The position numbers and the translations under genes are program-made. From assembly GCA_902797475.1 (NCBI GenBank), contig CADBTG010000036.1, forward strand, positions 1-9,433: DNA of 9,433 bases, in the 5' to 3' direction. The DNA comes from an uncultured Lachnospiraceae bacterium. GTDB lineage: Bacteria; Bacillota; Clostridia; Lachnospirales; Lachnospiraceae. The notes under the pieces are model-generated. The model was not told where the DNA came from. It worked only from the letters and a program-made list of their open reading frames with translations, and searched no databases. Below are positions 1 through 6,725 of this stretch, piece after piece. The stretch's first letter is position 1; each line of letters starts with the position of its first letter.

Positions 1-35
1 AAAAACACCCCTGTCCTATTCTCATAGGACAGGGG
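1..35 (-). terminator. Rho-independent terminator of the T-box leader
   Basis: On the minus strand a perfect 12-bp stem (35-24 with 19-8, arms starting CCCCTGTCC and ending GGACAGGGG) is closed by a GAGA tetraloop. It is followed by TGTTTTT running to the window edge, where more T may follow. It is both the off state of the T-box and the last feature in the window on this strand. Confidence 0.93.
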
Positions 36-60
36 ATAAATCCTCTGCGGTGCCACCTAT
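24..60 (-). promoter_or_regulatory. T-box antiterminator
   Basis: The alternative fold that competes with the terminator. Helix A1 pairs AUAGG (60-56) with CCUAU (28-24). The conserved 7-nt bulge UGGCACC is at 55-49. Helix A2 pairs GCAGAGGA (48-41) with UCCCCUGU (36-29), with one A-C mismatch, one G-U pair and loop UUUA. Bases 35-24 are needed by both folds, so only one can form at a time. The 7-nt bulge size and position match the known T-box architecture exactly. Confidence 0.9.
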
Positions 61-270
61 CTTTATGCTTTCGCATACACTCTGCCATGTACTATCATAC
101 ATGTACCGCTGTAACGTGCGATTCACGTCTCCCCTACTTGCTCTCGCTTTCGGTTCGCCCTCACAAGTCCATTCACAGAAGTTCCGGGTACCGCAATCTC
201 ACCGCCTGCGGCTCTCTTTGACCGTTTCCTTAAGCTACTCTTCTTGCTCATCGGTTCCAAATATGGGTTA

Positions 271-299
271 ATCATAAACCCATGCTTTGCATTTGTCAA
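271..299 (-). promoter_or_regulatory. Sigma-A promoter of the T-box transcript
   Basis: Minus strand: -35 TTGACA (299-294, perfect), a 17-bp spacer, -10 TATGAT (276-271, 5/6 to TATAAT). Transcription would start near 264, just before the first T-box helix. The promoter lies 36 bp after the lipoprotein stop codon, so the gene beyond the left edge forms its own unit. I see no convincing terminator between the lipoprotein gene and this promoter. Confidence 0.85.
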
Positions 300-335
300 G
301 AACAAATATACCCCGGGTTCGATTTGCAGTCTCCG

Positions 336-1049
336 CTAACGAATAAACATTTCAATCAACTCTTCCGAACACTTTTGTACATCATCAGGGAGATCCATCA
401 TATTATAGATTTCTTCCCGTGTAAGTATACTTTCATCAACAATGGGGATTGTAAAGGATTCAGTGCGATACCTCACCGGTAGTGGCAGTTGTTTCATAAC
501 TTCATCGGTCACCTCCCCCATCTGAGCAATGTATTGCGCACCTTCAACCGCAATAGGGATCTGTCCCTCCGGAGCCCATACAACGTAACCGTCTCCCTTT
601 TTCATCCAAGCGGAGAAATCTGAAGTTTCAATTATATCTCCATTCTTCTTTTTGAAATTTCCAGTGGATACGAGAACCTGATCAATTCTGATGGTAATGA
701 GAATATTGGTTCCGCTTCCTTCGAAACACTTTTCAGTATCTGATTCCATCATTGTAATCAGACATATTGCCACCCCTGTACCATCTGAAGGTTCCTTATC
801 AAAGCGGCCCAAAACCCAATCAGCCGATAAAGCGATTCTATCCTCACCATCTGACTGGTTATACTCAATCTGACGGAAAGCTTCGATCAATTTCATTTTA
901 TCCGTATCGTTTTCCCCTTCATTCTTTTCCCGTTCTATTCCTGCGCTTTCAGTCGGGGTCACAGAGGGGACACTGATATTGTTTTTTCTACACCCGGACA
1001 GCAAAAGAATGACTGTAACACTTACCAATACCACTTTCCGGCTGCGCAT
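336..1049 (-). CDS. Putative lipoprotein, third gene of the sigma-factor cluster
   Basis: A 237-aa exported lipoprotein of unknown function. The N-terminus is a lipoprotein signal peptide: basic MRSRK, a hydrophobic stretch (about residues 6-17) and lipobox LSGC with the lipidated Cys at residue 20. A polar low-complexity linker (about 21-50, rich in S, P, T, E, N) follows, then a mixed globular domain. I recognise no named domain. The start is the ATG at 1049: the frame also opens with a GTG at 1058, but that GTG lies inside the Shine-Dalgarno sequence AGAGGTG, which is correctly spaced for the ATG. The gene follows the anti-sigma-like gene in the same direction after 90 bp, in which I see no clear promoter or terminator. 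It may be co-transcribed and act as a surface sensor or effector of that system, but this rests on position only. By eye it is more AT-rich than murC and the genes to its right. Confidence 0.82.
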   Translation of the reverse strand: MRSRKVVLVSVTVILLLSGCRKNNISVPSVTPTESAGIEREKNEGENDTDKMKLIEAFRQIEYNQSDGEDRIALSADWVLGRFDKEPSDGTGVAICLITMMESDTEKCFEGSGTNILITIRIDQVLVSTGNFKKKNGDIIETSDFSAWMKKGDGYVVWAPEGQIPIAVEGAQYIAQMGEVTDEVMKQLPLPVRYRTESFTIPIVDESILTREEIYNMMDLPDDVQKCSEELIEMFIR

Positions 1050-1139
1050 TCTTATCACCTCTTTTCAACACCTTATACAACCGAATCTGTTATAGAAGAG
1101 AATTACGTTTCCGTCTTTATGCATTCTCGGATGGATGGG

Positions 1140-1967
1140 TTACCACCAAACATTTTGCTCTCCGACAACTTCCGTCCAAAACATATCACTCGGAAGCAGC
1201 GCTTTCACTTTCGCGGCGTCCTCCTCCGATTTGAGTCTGATTTTGATTCTGTTATCCGGATCATAAAAGCCGATGCTGACTGCTTCTACACCGGCATCCT
1301 TCATTGCATTGGAGAGGCCGCCAAAGGCTGCGTCAGACATTCCGTTAATTAAATCCGTATAATTGTATTTCACGGGACGACAGGCAAAGTCCTCGCTTCC
1401 AAACAAACCGGCCAGTTCTTTGTACCAGTCGCACTTGCGATAGTTCTTTTCGTAATACGTCTCTTTTACAAGAACAATAACCTTACCGTCTACATTGATA
1501 TAGTTTCCGGCGTAATAATCCGGATATCCGTCTGCCGTAATCGAATTAACCGTGTATGTTCCCGTGGCATTTGCTGCTTTGTATTTTCCTGAATATGGCA
1601 ATCCTTTATGGAAACGGTCTATCATTTCAGAGGATTGTTTAAAATTCTTATCGAATTGACTTGTCGTTGTCGGAGAATTGCTTTGCCCGAAATCATACGC
1701 TTCAAAGGAGTAGTTGTCAGCATAAGCCTTATGAGGAAATAAAACTCCCTTAAGGATAAGCCCCAGGACCAATACCGCTACAACTGTTACGCCGGCAAAA
1801 ACGATTCCGGTTCGCCGATGTGTCCTACTCTCGCTTGACAACGCCGAAGAAGCCTCCGGTTGTAAATCAAACTCCTTCTGCATCTTTTCAAAGAATCCTT
1901 CAGAAGGACCGAAATCCGTTTCCTCCATCATAGTAATAATGCGTCGATCCGTTAATTTTTCACTCAT
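1140..1967 (-). CDS. Single-pass membrane protein, probable anti-sigma factor
   Basis: A 275-aa protein with the layout expected of a membrane-anchored anti-sigma factor: a cytoplasmic N-terminal part (1-53, rich in charged residues), one transmembrane segment (about 54-76, GIVFAGVTVVAVLVLGLILK) and a C-terminal extracytoplasmic domain (about 78-275). No zinc-binding HxxxCxxC anti-sigma motif is present. The outer domain has two Cys, at 179 and 196, that could form a disulfide; I do not recognise its family. The start is the ATG at 1967; the upstream in-frame GTG at 1976 lies in the Shine-Dalgarno region AAAGGCGGTG. The ATG overlaps the end of the sigma gene (ATGAGTGA, 8 nt), which points to translational coupling and stoichiometric synthesis. 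The anti-sigma role is inferred from this coupling and the topology, not from homology. Confidence 0.8.
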   Translation of the reverse strand: MSEKLTDRRIITMMEETDFGPSEGFFEKMQKEFDLQPEASSALSSESRTHRRTGIVFAGVTVVAVLVLGLILKGVLFPHKAYADNYSFEAYDFGQSNSPTTTSQFDKNFKQSSEMIDRFHKGLPYSGKYKAANATGTYTVNSITADGYPDYYAGNYINVDGKVIVLVKETYYEKNYRKCDWYKELAGLFGSEDFACRPVKYNYTDLINGMSDAAFGGLSNAMKDAGVEAVSIGFYDPDNRIKIRLKSEEDAAKVKALLPSDMFWTEVVGEQNVWW

Positions 1968-2460
1968 TGTATACACCGCCTTTCAACGATTCCCGAAGGC
2001 TTTTGACTGTCCGTCGGTATCTTCTGTAAACCGCCGAAAGCGACATTCCGGTCACTTTAGAAATCTCTGCGAACCCGATTCCTCCTTTTATATGAAGCAG
2101 GATAATCTGTCGTTCATCCGAAGGAAGTTTGGCAACGGCCTCCTCGATTTCATTCGACAAAACACACGTCCCGACTTCGTCTTCGGGCGTGTCTTTGACG
2201 GGAATCTCGGCTACCGGCTCTTCTCTCCCTTTCTTCTTCAGGCACTCAAACGCCTGATTGCGGGCCATTTTCAACAGATAATTCTTCAGGTTCCGTATTC
2301 GCTTTGGTTCTTCCATTTGAAAGTAGGCGAGAAATACATTATGAGCGACATCCTCAGCATCCTCTTTGTTTCCGAGGATTCCGTATGCAACAAAGTACAC
2401 CGGTTTGATATACTGAAGATATACCTGTTCAAAGGTTGAACGCGTCTGCTGCATATCCAT
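1960..2460 (-). CDS. ECF-like RNA polymerase sigma factor (sigma-70 family)
   Basis: A 166-aa alternative sigma factor with only regions 2 and 4, the length usual for ECF sigma factors. Region 2 spans about residues 9-77, including the core-binding segment DAEDVAHNVFLAYF (34-47). Region 4 spans about 103-159, with an ELP-like KLPSDERQIILL and a helix-turn-helix (FAEISKVTGMSLSAVYRRYRR, about 130-150) that would contact the -35 element. A charged linker (78-102) lies between. The start at 2460 is set by Shine-Dalgarno AGGGAGGG 7-8 nt upstream; the open frame continues to 2625 but that part is implausible as protein. It probably directs RNA polymerase to envelope or stress genes and may activate its own operon. 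Upstream, between it and glgD, I find no confident promoter. Confidence 0.92.
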   Translation of the reverse strand: MDMQQTRSTFEQVYLQYIKPVYFVAYGILGNKEDAEDVAHNVFLAYFQMEEPKRIRNLKNYLLKMARNQAFECLKKKGREEPVAEIPVKDTPEDEVGTCVLSNEIEEAVAKLPSDERQIILLHIKGGIGFAEISKVTGMSLSAVYRRYRRTVKSLRESLKGGVYNE

Positions 2461-2588
2461 ACGTGTTGCCCTCCCTGATAACTCAGTGTATTCTTTCCAC
2501 CTTCTGTTAATATGTCTGTTTTGCCCTCCGCTTTTTTCGGGGTGCACAATGGAATTCACACATTTTTCAAAATTATGGCAAATGACAC

Positions 2589-2626
2589 AATGAGCCTTCC
2601 GTTTCCACAGAAACAAAAGGCTCATT
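2589..2626 (-). terminator. Long hairpin after glgD, possible terminator
   Basis: A perfect 10-bp stem (AATGAGCCTT 2589-2598 with AAGGCTCATT 2617-2626), then a 2-nt mismatch, then an inner 5-bp stem (GTTTC 2601-2605 with GAAAC 2610-2614) and a 4-nt loop. It lies 47 bp after the glgD stop codon and 128 bp before the sigma start, as a terminator of the glg operon would. Neither strand has a real T-run after the stem (GTGTCATTTGCC on the minus strand), so it may act as a Rho-dependent pause, an mRNA 3'-end stabiliser or an attenuator. The 2461-2673 gap holds nothing else I can name. Confidence 0.5.
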
Positions 2627-2673
2627 TAGTATGGGATACCATTTCTTCGGCTCATATCCCTTTAGAGTGTATA

Positions 2674-3786
2674 TTAGTAGCGTTCCGCTTTCTCGTCGAC
2701 GATCAGAATCTCGCCTTCGCCGACACGGCGGGCGCCTTCCGGAATTGTGCCGCGGCTCTCGACGATACAGTTCTCAATGTAAGCACCGTCGCGAATCTGG
2801 ACATCGTTCAGGATGATGGAATTCTTAATCGTAACGTTGTTGCCGATATAAACCTTCTTAAATATGACGGAATTCTCAACAACACCGTTCACAATGCTGC
2901 CGGAGGAGATCAGGCTGTTGCGAACCACCGCCGTCGGGTTGTATTTGGCAGGGGGAAGATCATCCACCTTGGAATAAATGTCCGGATATTCCTTGAAGAA
3001 GCTGTCGCGGATCTCTTTGTTCAGAAAATCCATATTGGTCCGGAAATAATCCTCCACCGTCGCGATATTGCTCCAATATCCTTCCATCCGGTAAGCGCAA
3101 ATCTTCTTCTGATTCTTGTAACGGGTCAGTACGCCGCTGACAAAATCAAAATTATTATCGCGAATGGACTTCTCAAGCAATTCCAAAAGGAGACGGCGAC
3201 GGATGACATAGATGCCGGTAGAAACCACGCGGTTTGAGGACTGCAGAGGCTTCTCCTCGAAGCTGACAATCCTATTCTCTTCATCGGTTACAACAGTGCC
3301 GAAACGGGAATTGTCAATTCCTTCCGGGAGCTCCGTCGTCACAACGGTAATATCCGCAAGCGCGTCGATATGTGCATTGATGACCTGATTGTAATCCAAC
3401 TTGTAAATGCCGTCACCGGATGCGATGACCACATACGGTTCATGGCTGTTCTGCAGAAAATCCTTATTCTGATACAAGGCATCCGCAGTTCCGCGGTACC
3501 AGAACGCATTCTCCTGTGTAATGGTCGGTGCAAACAGATACAATCCGCCCTGCTTACGACCGAAATCCCACCATTTGGAAGAATTCAGATGCTCATGCAG
3601 GGATCTCGAGCTGTACTGCGTCAGTACGGCAACCTTCTGGATATGCGAATTGGTCATGTTGGAAAGGGCAAAGTCAACAGCCCGGTAGCTTCCTGCAACG
3701 GGCATGGCCGCAATCGCTCTGCGACTGGTAAGTTCCTGCATCCGGCTGGAGTTTCCGCCGGCTAAAATGATACCGATTGCTTTCAT
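2674..3786 (-). CDS. glgD: GlgD, regulatory-type subunit of ADP-glucose pyrophosphorylase
   Basis: A 370-aa paralogue of GlgC that partners it in Bacillota glycogen synthesis. An N-terminal nucleotidyltransferase fold (about 1-250) is followed by a left-handed beta-helix of hexapeptide repeats (about 285-345). Key sites are altered relative to the neighbouring GlgC: the nucleotide loop reads GGNSSRM (10-16) rather than GGQGSRL; the KPA motif after the loop is lost (AIAAMP, 24-29); and GDHIYKMDY is changed to GDGIYKLDY (124-132). FEEKP (176-180), which holds the glucose-1-phosphate lysine, is kept. GlgD proteins are known to have little or no activity alone and to modulate GlgC in a mixed tetramer; these changes fit that. 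The start ATG overlaps the glgC stop (ATGA), with AGGTG as Shine-Dalgarno, so the two are translationally coupled. No glgA, glgB or glgP is in the window. Confidence 0.96.
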   Translation of the reverse strand: MKAIGIILAGGNSSRMQELTSRRAIAAMPVAGSYRAVDFALSNMTNSHIQKVAVLTQYSSRSLHEHLNSSKWWDFGRKQGGLYLFAPTITQENAFWYRGTADALYQNKDFLQNSHEPYVVIASGDGIYKLDYNQVINAHIDALADITVVTTELPEGIDNSRFGTVVTDEENRIVSFEEKPLQSSNRVVSTGIYVIRRRLLLELLEKSIRDNNFDFVSGVLTRYKNQKKICAYRMEGYWSNIATVEDYFRTNMDFLNKEIRDSFFKEYPDIYSKVDDLPPAKYNPTAVVRNSLISSGSIVNGVVENSVIFKKVYIGNNVTIKNSIILNDVQIRDGAYIENCIVESRGTIPEGARRVGEGEILIVDEKAERY

Positions 3787-5057
3787 TGCTCGTCACCTGC
3801 CTTTACCAAGCTTTCTCCGCTTTGCAAAATGCCATCCGGATAATCCGAAGCGTCCGTCTTTCCGTAGATGACGGTATTCTTTCCGACGGTAACCCCATCC
3901 GGAATGACGGAGTCCTCACCGACGGTCACAAGACCTTCATGATAAATGTTAGGCTTCCAGGTGTTCGGCTTTTCCTCGCCGACACCGATCCGGCAATTCT
4001 TTCCGATGGTAACACTCTCGGCGATGATGGCCTTCTCAAGATACGTGCCCTCGCCGATGACGGAACCCTTCATGACAATGGAATCCTTAACAACGGCTCC
4101 CTTCTCAATCGTCACGCCTTCGCCGATGACCGAGTTGTGAACCTCACCGTATACCTCCGTGCCTTCGCCGATGATCGCACGGTTGATGACAGCATCGCCC
4201 GAAATGTACTGCGGACGAATCATGTCGCTCTTCGTGTAGATCTTCCAATATTCATCGTACAGATCGAAGACCGGAACGATGTCAATCAGTTCCATATTGG
4301 CAGCCCAATACGAACCGAGCGTTCCGACATCCTTCCAATAACCGTTGAACTCGTAGGCAAATACGCGGTCGCCGCGATTATGACAATAAGGGATGATATG
4401 CTTTCCGAAATCACAGCCTTCCTGATCGGAAAGCTTAATCAGCGCTTCACGAAGAACCTTCCAGGTAAAAATGTAAATACCCATGGAAGCAAGGTTGCTC
4501 CGAGGATTCTTCGGCTTCTCCTCAAACTCGGTAATCCGCATCTTGTCGTCAGTTATGACCACGCCGAAACGGCTTGCCTCTTCCCACGGAACCGGAATCG
4601 TCGCAAGCGTGATGTCCGCATTGTTCCGCTTATGATAGTCAAGCATCTCCTCATAGTCCATCTTATAAATATGGTCTCCGCCGAGTACCAGCACATATTC
4701 CGGATTGTAGTACTCCATGAAGCGAAGGTTTTGGTAAATGGCATTGGCTGTTCCGGTGTACCACTCTGCATTGGTACTCTTCTCGTAAGGCGGAAGGATG
4801 GAAACGCCTCCGATGTTTCGGTCCAAATCCCACGGAATGCCGATTCCGATATGGGTATTCAGCCGAAGCGGCTGATACTGGGTCAGCACGCCGACCGTGT
4901 CAACGCCGGAATTAATACAGTTGCTTAAAGGAAAATCGATGATCCGGTATTTTCCTCCGAAGCCAACCGCCGGTTTGGCAACACTCTGCGTCAGCACTCC
5001 GAGACGGGAGCCCTGTCCGCCGGCCAAAAGCATAGCGATCATTTCCTTTTTAATCAC
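3783..5057 (-). CDS. glgC: Glucose-1-phosphate adenylyltransferase, catalytic subunit
   Basis: Makes ADP-glucose and pyrophosphate from glucose 1-phosphate and ATP, the committed step of bacterial glycogen synthesis, in the cytoplasm. The 424-aa length is typical. Visible motifs: nucleotide-binding GGQGSRL (13-19), KPAVGFGGKYRIIDF (28-42), catalytic-Asp segment GGDHIYKMDY (126-135, Asp128), glucose-1-phosphate site FEEKP (178-182, Lys181), and YWKDVGT (240-246). A C-terminal left-handed beta-helix of hexapeptide repeats runs from about 285 to the end and is longer than in GlgD. The start is GTG at 5057, because AAGGGGTGAT lies 5 nt upstream; the in-frame ATG 15 nt later would be too far from it. 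It is the first gene of a glgC-glgD operon. Which metabolites control it cannot be read from the sequence. Confidence 0.97.
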   Translation of the reverse strand: MIKKEMIAMLLAGGQGSRLGVLTQSVAKPAVGFGGKYRIIDFPLSNCINSGVDTVGVLTQYQPLRLNTHIGIGIPWDLDRNIGGVSILPPYEKSTNAEWYTGTANAIYQNLRFMEYYNPEYVLVLGGDHIYKMDYEEMLDYHKRNNADITLATIPVPWEEASRFGVVITDDKMRITEFEEKPKNPRSNLASMGIYIFTWKVLREALIKLSDQEGCDFGKHIIPYCHNRGDRVFAYEFNGYWKDVGTLGSYWAANMELIDIVPVFDLYDEYWKIYTKSDMIRPQYISGDAVINRAIIGEGTEVYGEVHNSVIGEGVTIEKGAVVKDSIVMKGSVIGEGTYLEKAIIAESVTIGKNCRIGVGEEKPNTWKPNIYHEGLVTVGEDSVIPDGVTVGKNTVIYGKTDASDYPDGILQSGESLVKAGDEQ

Positions 5058-5096
5058 GCGATCACCCCTTTAACGTTTATTTTTTTTGTACCTCTA

Positions 5097-5105
5097 ATCA
5101 TATCA
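5097..5105 (-). promoter_or_regulatory. Candidate extended -10 promoter for glgCD
   Basis: Minus strand TGA-TATGAT (5105-5097), an extended -10 (TGn plus 5/6 TATAAT). No good -35 lies 16-18 bp upstream (TTCCTT at 17 bp). Transcription would start near 5090 and leave a leader of about 33 nt with an A-run before the Shine-Dalgarno sequence. This is the best match in the 147-bp gap on this strand. Confidence 0.4.
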
Positions 5106-5128
5106 CACGGGAAGGAAAAAAGGAACAG

Positions 5129-5190
5129 ATTTCGGGAAAAACATTGTATTTTTCCGAAATTCTGCTATAGTATAAATGGATTTTTCCGAA
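5129..5190. repeat. Three copies of a TTTTTCCGAA element between glgC and murC
   Basis: ATTTTTCCGAA occurs twice on the plus strand (5148-5158 and 5180-5190, 32 bp apart, about three helical turns). A third, inverted copy (5129-5141, with one extra G) faces the first, making a near-perfect inverted repeat over 5129-5160 with a CATTGTA loop. The copies surround the candidate murC promoter and lie upstream of the candidate glgC promoter, so they could be operators of a DNA-binding regulator; a hairpin role in RNA is also possible. Confidence 0.55.
5144..5171 (+). promoter_or_regulatory. Candidate promoter of murC
   Basis: TTGTAT (5144-5149), a 16-bp spacer and TATAGT (5166-5171, 5/6), with TGC directly before it giving an extended -10. 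The -35 is weak (TTG only) and lies inside the inverted repeat, so a protein bound there could block it. Transcription would start near 5178, about 36 nt before the murC start. Confidence 0.5.
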
Positions 5191-5213
5191 CAATTGACAA
5201 AGGAATGCAAAAA

Positions 5214-6617
5214 ATGTTTACACTCGACTTCGAAAAACCGATTCATATACATTTCATCGGCATCGGCGGAATCAGCATGAGCGGGCTTGCAGAGCTTTTG
5301 ATGAAGCGCGGTTTCACCGTCAGCGGTTCCGACCGGCAGGAAAGCGACCTGACCCGGAAGCTTGCTTCCATGGGCGCCGTAATCCACTATTCCCAGGTTG
5401 CTTCCAACCTGACCGATGACATTGATCTGGTTGTATATACCGCTGCCATTCATCCCGGCAACGAAGAATACGATGCCGCCGTCAACGCCGGCATTCCGAT
5501 GATGGACCGTGCGGAACTGCTCGGACAGCTTTCCGCCACATATCCCGTTTCAATCGGCGTTTCCGGAACGCACGGCAAGACCACGACGACCGGCATGCTC
5601 GCCACGATCCTGATGGAGGCCGGCCAGGACCCCACCGTTTCGCTCGGCGGCAAGATGGCTTCCCTCGGCGGAAACCTTCGCATCGGAAACTCAAAGGAGT
5701 TTCTGTTTGAGGCCTGCGAATATACCAACAGCTTTCTGAAATTCCATCCGAGTGACGCGCTGATCCTGAACATCGACGCGGACCACCTGGATTTCTTCAA
5801 GGATCTCGATGACATCCGTCATTCGTTCCGTCTCTTCGCTGACAAAGTGGAAGAAGGCGGCCGGTTAATCATCAACGGCGAGATTCCGAACCTCGACCGC
5901 TTCCTTGACGGCTATCACGGAACCGTTGATACATACGGCATTCTTCCCGAAGGCGTTGCTCCTTCCGATTCCCCGTACCGCTACACGGCGGCGAACATCA
6001 CATTTGACGGCTTCGGCTGTGCTTCCTATGATTTATACCGGGACGGCATTCTCGAAACTCGCGTGAAGCTTTCCGTTCCGGGCATCCATAATGTATCTGA
6101 TTCTCTTGCCGCCGCTTCCGAAGGCTTTGCAAGAGGTGTTTCCGCAGAAATGATCGCGCGTGCGCTTTCCGACTTCTCGGGAACCGAGCGCCGCTTTGAA
6201 AAGAAGGGCGTACGGAACGGCGTTACCGTTGTTGACGACTACGCGCACCATCCGACCGAGATCGCGGCAACTCTGAAGGCCGCTCTCGGCGTTCCGCACA
6301 ACCGCCTGTTCGTTGTCTTCCAGCCTCATACCTATACAAGAACGCTGAAGCTTCGAAACGAATTCGTCGATGCCCTTTCGCATGCCGATGTTGTCGTTTT
6401 AGCAGACATTTATGCGGCCCGTGAGAAGGACAACAAGGAGATTTCCTCGGCCGATCTTGCGGACGATCTGAGAAAGCTCGGCAAGGACGCGTATTATTTT
6501 CCGACGTTTGAAAAAATTATTGATTTTTTGAAAGAAAAATGTGTCAACGAAGACTTGTTGATAACTATGGGTGCGGGAAATGTAGTAAACGTCGGCATTT
6601 CCTTCCTGAAGAGTTAA
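5214..6617 (+). CDS. murC: UDP-N-acetylmuramate--L-alanine ligase
   Basis: Adds L-alanine to UDP-N-acetylmuramate with ATP, the first amino acid step of the peptidoglycan stem peptide, in the cytoplasm. The 467-aa protein has the three Mur ligase domains: an N-terminal Rossmann-like UDP-binding domain with FIGIGGISMSGLAEL (14-28), a central ATPase domain with P-loop GTHGKTTT (118-125), EACEY (167-171) and DADHLD (188-193), and a C-terminal domain with GTERRFE (323-329), DDYAHHPTEI (341-350), QPHTYTR (370-376) and GAGNV (453-457). All expected motifs are present. The start is the ATG at 5214: AAAGGA (5199-5204) is 9 nt upstream, whereas the earlier in-frame ATG at 5205 touches it. Peptides starting MFTLDFEKPIHIHFIG agree with clostridial MurC N-termini as I know them. 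It is a single-gene unit, followed by the DnaA-box region. Confidence 0.97.
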   Translation: MFTLDFEKPIHIHFIGIGGISMSGLAELLMKRGFTVSGSDRQESDLTRKLASMGAVIHYSQVASNLTDDIDLVVYTAAIHPGNEEYDAAVNAGIPMMDRAELLGQLSATYPVSIGVSGTHGKTTTTGMLATILMEAGQDPTVSLGGKMASLGGNLRIGNSKEFLFEACEYTNSFLKFHPSDALILNIDADHLDFFKDLDDIRHSFRLFADKVEEGGRLIINGEIPNLDRFLDGYHGTVDTYGILPEGVAPSDSPYRYTAANITFDGFGCASYDLYRDGILETRVKLSVPGIHNVSDSLAAASEGFARGVSAEMIARALSDFSGTERRFEKKGVRNGVTVVDDYAHHPTEIAATLKAALGVPHNRLFVVFQPHTYTRTLKLRNEFVDALSHADVVVLADIYAAREKDNKEISSADLADDLRKLGKDAYYFPTFEKIIDFLKEKCVNEDLLITMGAGNVVNVGISFLKS

Positions 6618-6627
6618 AACTATCCAC

Positions 6628-6675
6628 TTTATCCACAACGCATTCGACAGCAATCGTTGTGGATAAATTCTTTTT
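6628..6675 (+). terminator. Possible murC terminator built from two DnaA boxes
   Basis: A perfect 13-bp inverted repeat (6628-6640 with 6655-6667, arms starting TTTATCCAC and ending GTGGATAAA) with a 14-nt spacer, followed by TTCTTTTT (6668-6675). It starts 11 bp after the murC stop. The stem is AT-rich (5 G/C of 13) and the loop long, so termination may be partial. The right arm can also pair with 6684-6695, giving an alternative hairpin. The pairing may simply follow from oppositely oriented DnaA boxes. Confidence 0.45.
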
Positions 6676-6699
6676 CGGGAGATTTTATCCACAACCCCG

Positions 6700-6725
6700 G
6701 AAAAGCCTTGTTTTATCGGCTTTTC
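6700..6725 (+). terminator. Second hairpin between murC and the DnaD-like gene
   Basis: GAAAAGCC (6700-6707) pairs perfectly with GGCTTTTC (6718-6725) around a 10-nt T-rich loop. It is followed by GTGGCATTTTCC, a poor T-tract. It may back up the hairpin upstream in ending the murC transcript, or be incidental. Confidence 0.3.

Larger units (their letters stand above)
1..264 (-). promoter_or_regulatory. T-box riboswitch leader, apparent Trp (UGG) specifier
   Basis: A tRNA-sensing leader RNA read leftwards that would control a gene just outside the left edge. Seen in order on the minus strand: a K-turn-like GAUGA (253-249); an AGUA element of the specifier (E-loop) strand (239-236); the AG bulge AGAGAG (217-212), followed by a distal arm CCGCA/UGCGG that encloses a GGUGAGA loop; then GUGAA-UGG-A with UGG at 171-169, in the specifier position followed by the conserved purine. 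CAAG (246-243) pairs with CUUG (167-164) below the specifier loop. Further hairpins lie at 128-114, 103-86 and 77-64 (GAAA loop; the stem III position). The T-box core AGGUGGCACCGC is at 58-47, followed by the terminator. Uncharged tRNA-Trp would pair with UGG at the specifier and, through its NCCA end, with the UGGC of the bulge, favouring read-through. Trp is inferred from the specifier frame; Met (AUG, one base earlier) is the main alternative. Confidence 0.93.

Noticed and set aside
50..305. Short open frames on both strands in the first 300 bases
   Set aside because: They lie inside a T-box leader whose RNA structure explains the sequence, and they carry no ribosome-binding sites.
301..330. 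A terminator for the lipoprotein gene around the CCCGGG palindrome
   Set aside because: Only a 5-bp stem with a 16-nt loop can be drawn and no T-run follows, so it is not convincing.
2461..2625. A 55-residue longer N-terminus for the sigma factor
   Set aside because: The sequence before 2460 contains the Shine-Dalgarno region and part of the upstream hairpin, and adds nothing like a sigma domain.
2512..3237. A 241-codon plus-strand open frame opposite glgD
   Set aside because: It is a shadow of glgD; it crosses the hairpin and has no Shine-Dalgarno sequence or domain.
3777..4928. A 383-codon open frame on the plus strand, fully opposite glgC
   Set aside because: GlgC on the minus strand has every family motif and a good Shine-Dalgarno sequence. 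The opposite frame has no ribosome-binding site or recognisable domain, and its repetitive content mirrors the GlgC hexapeptide repeats.
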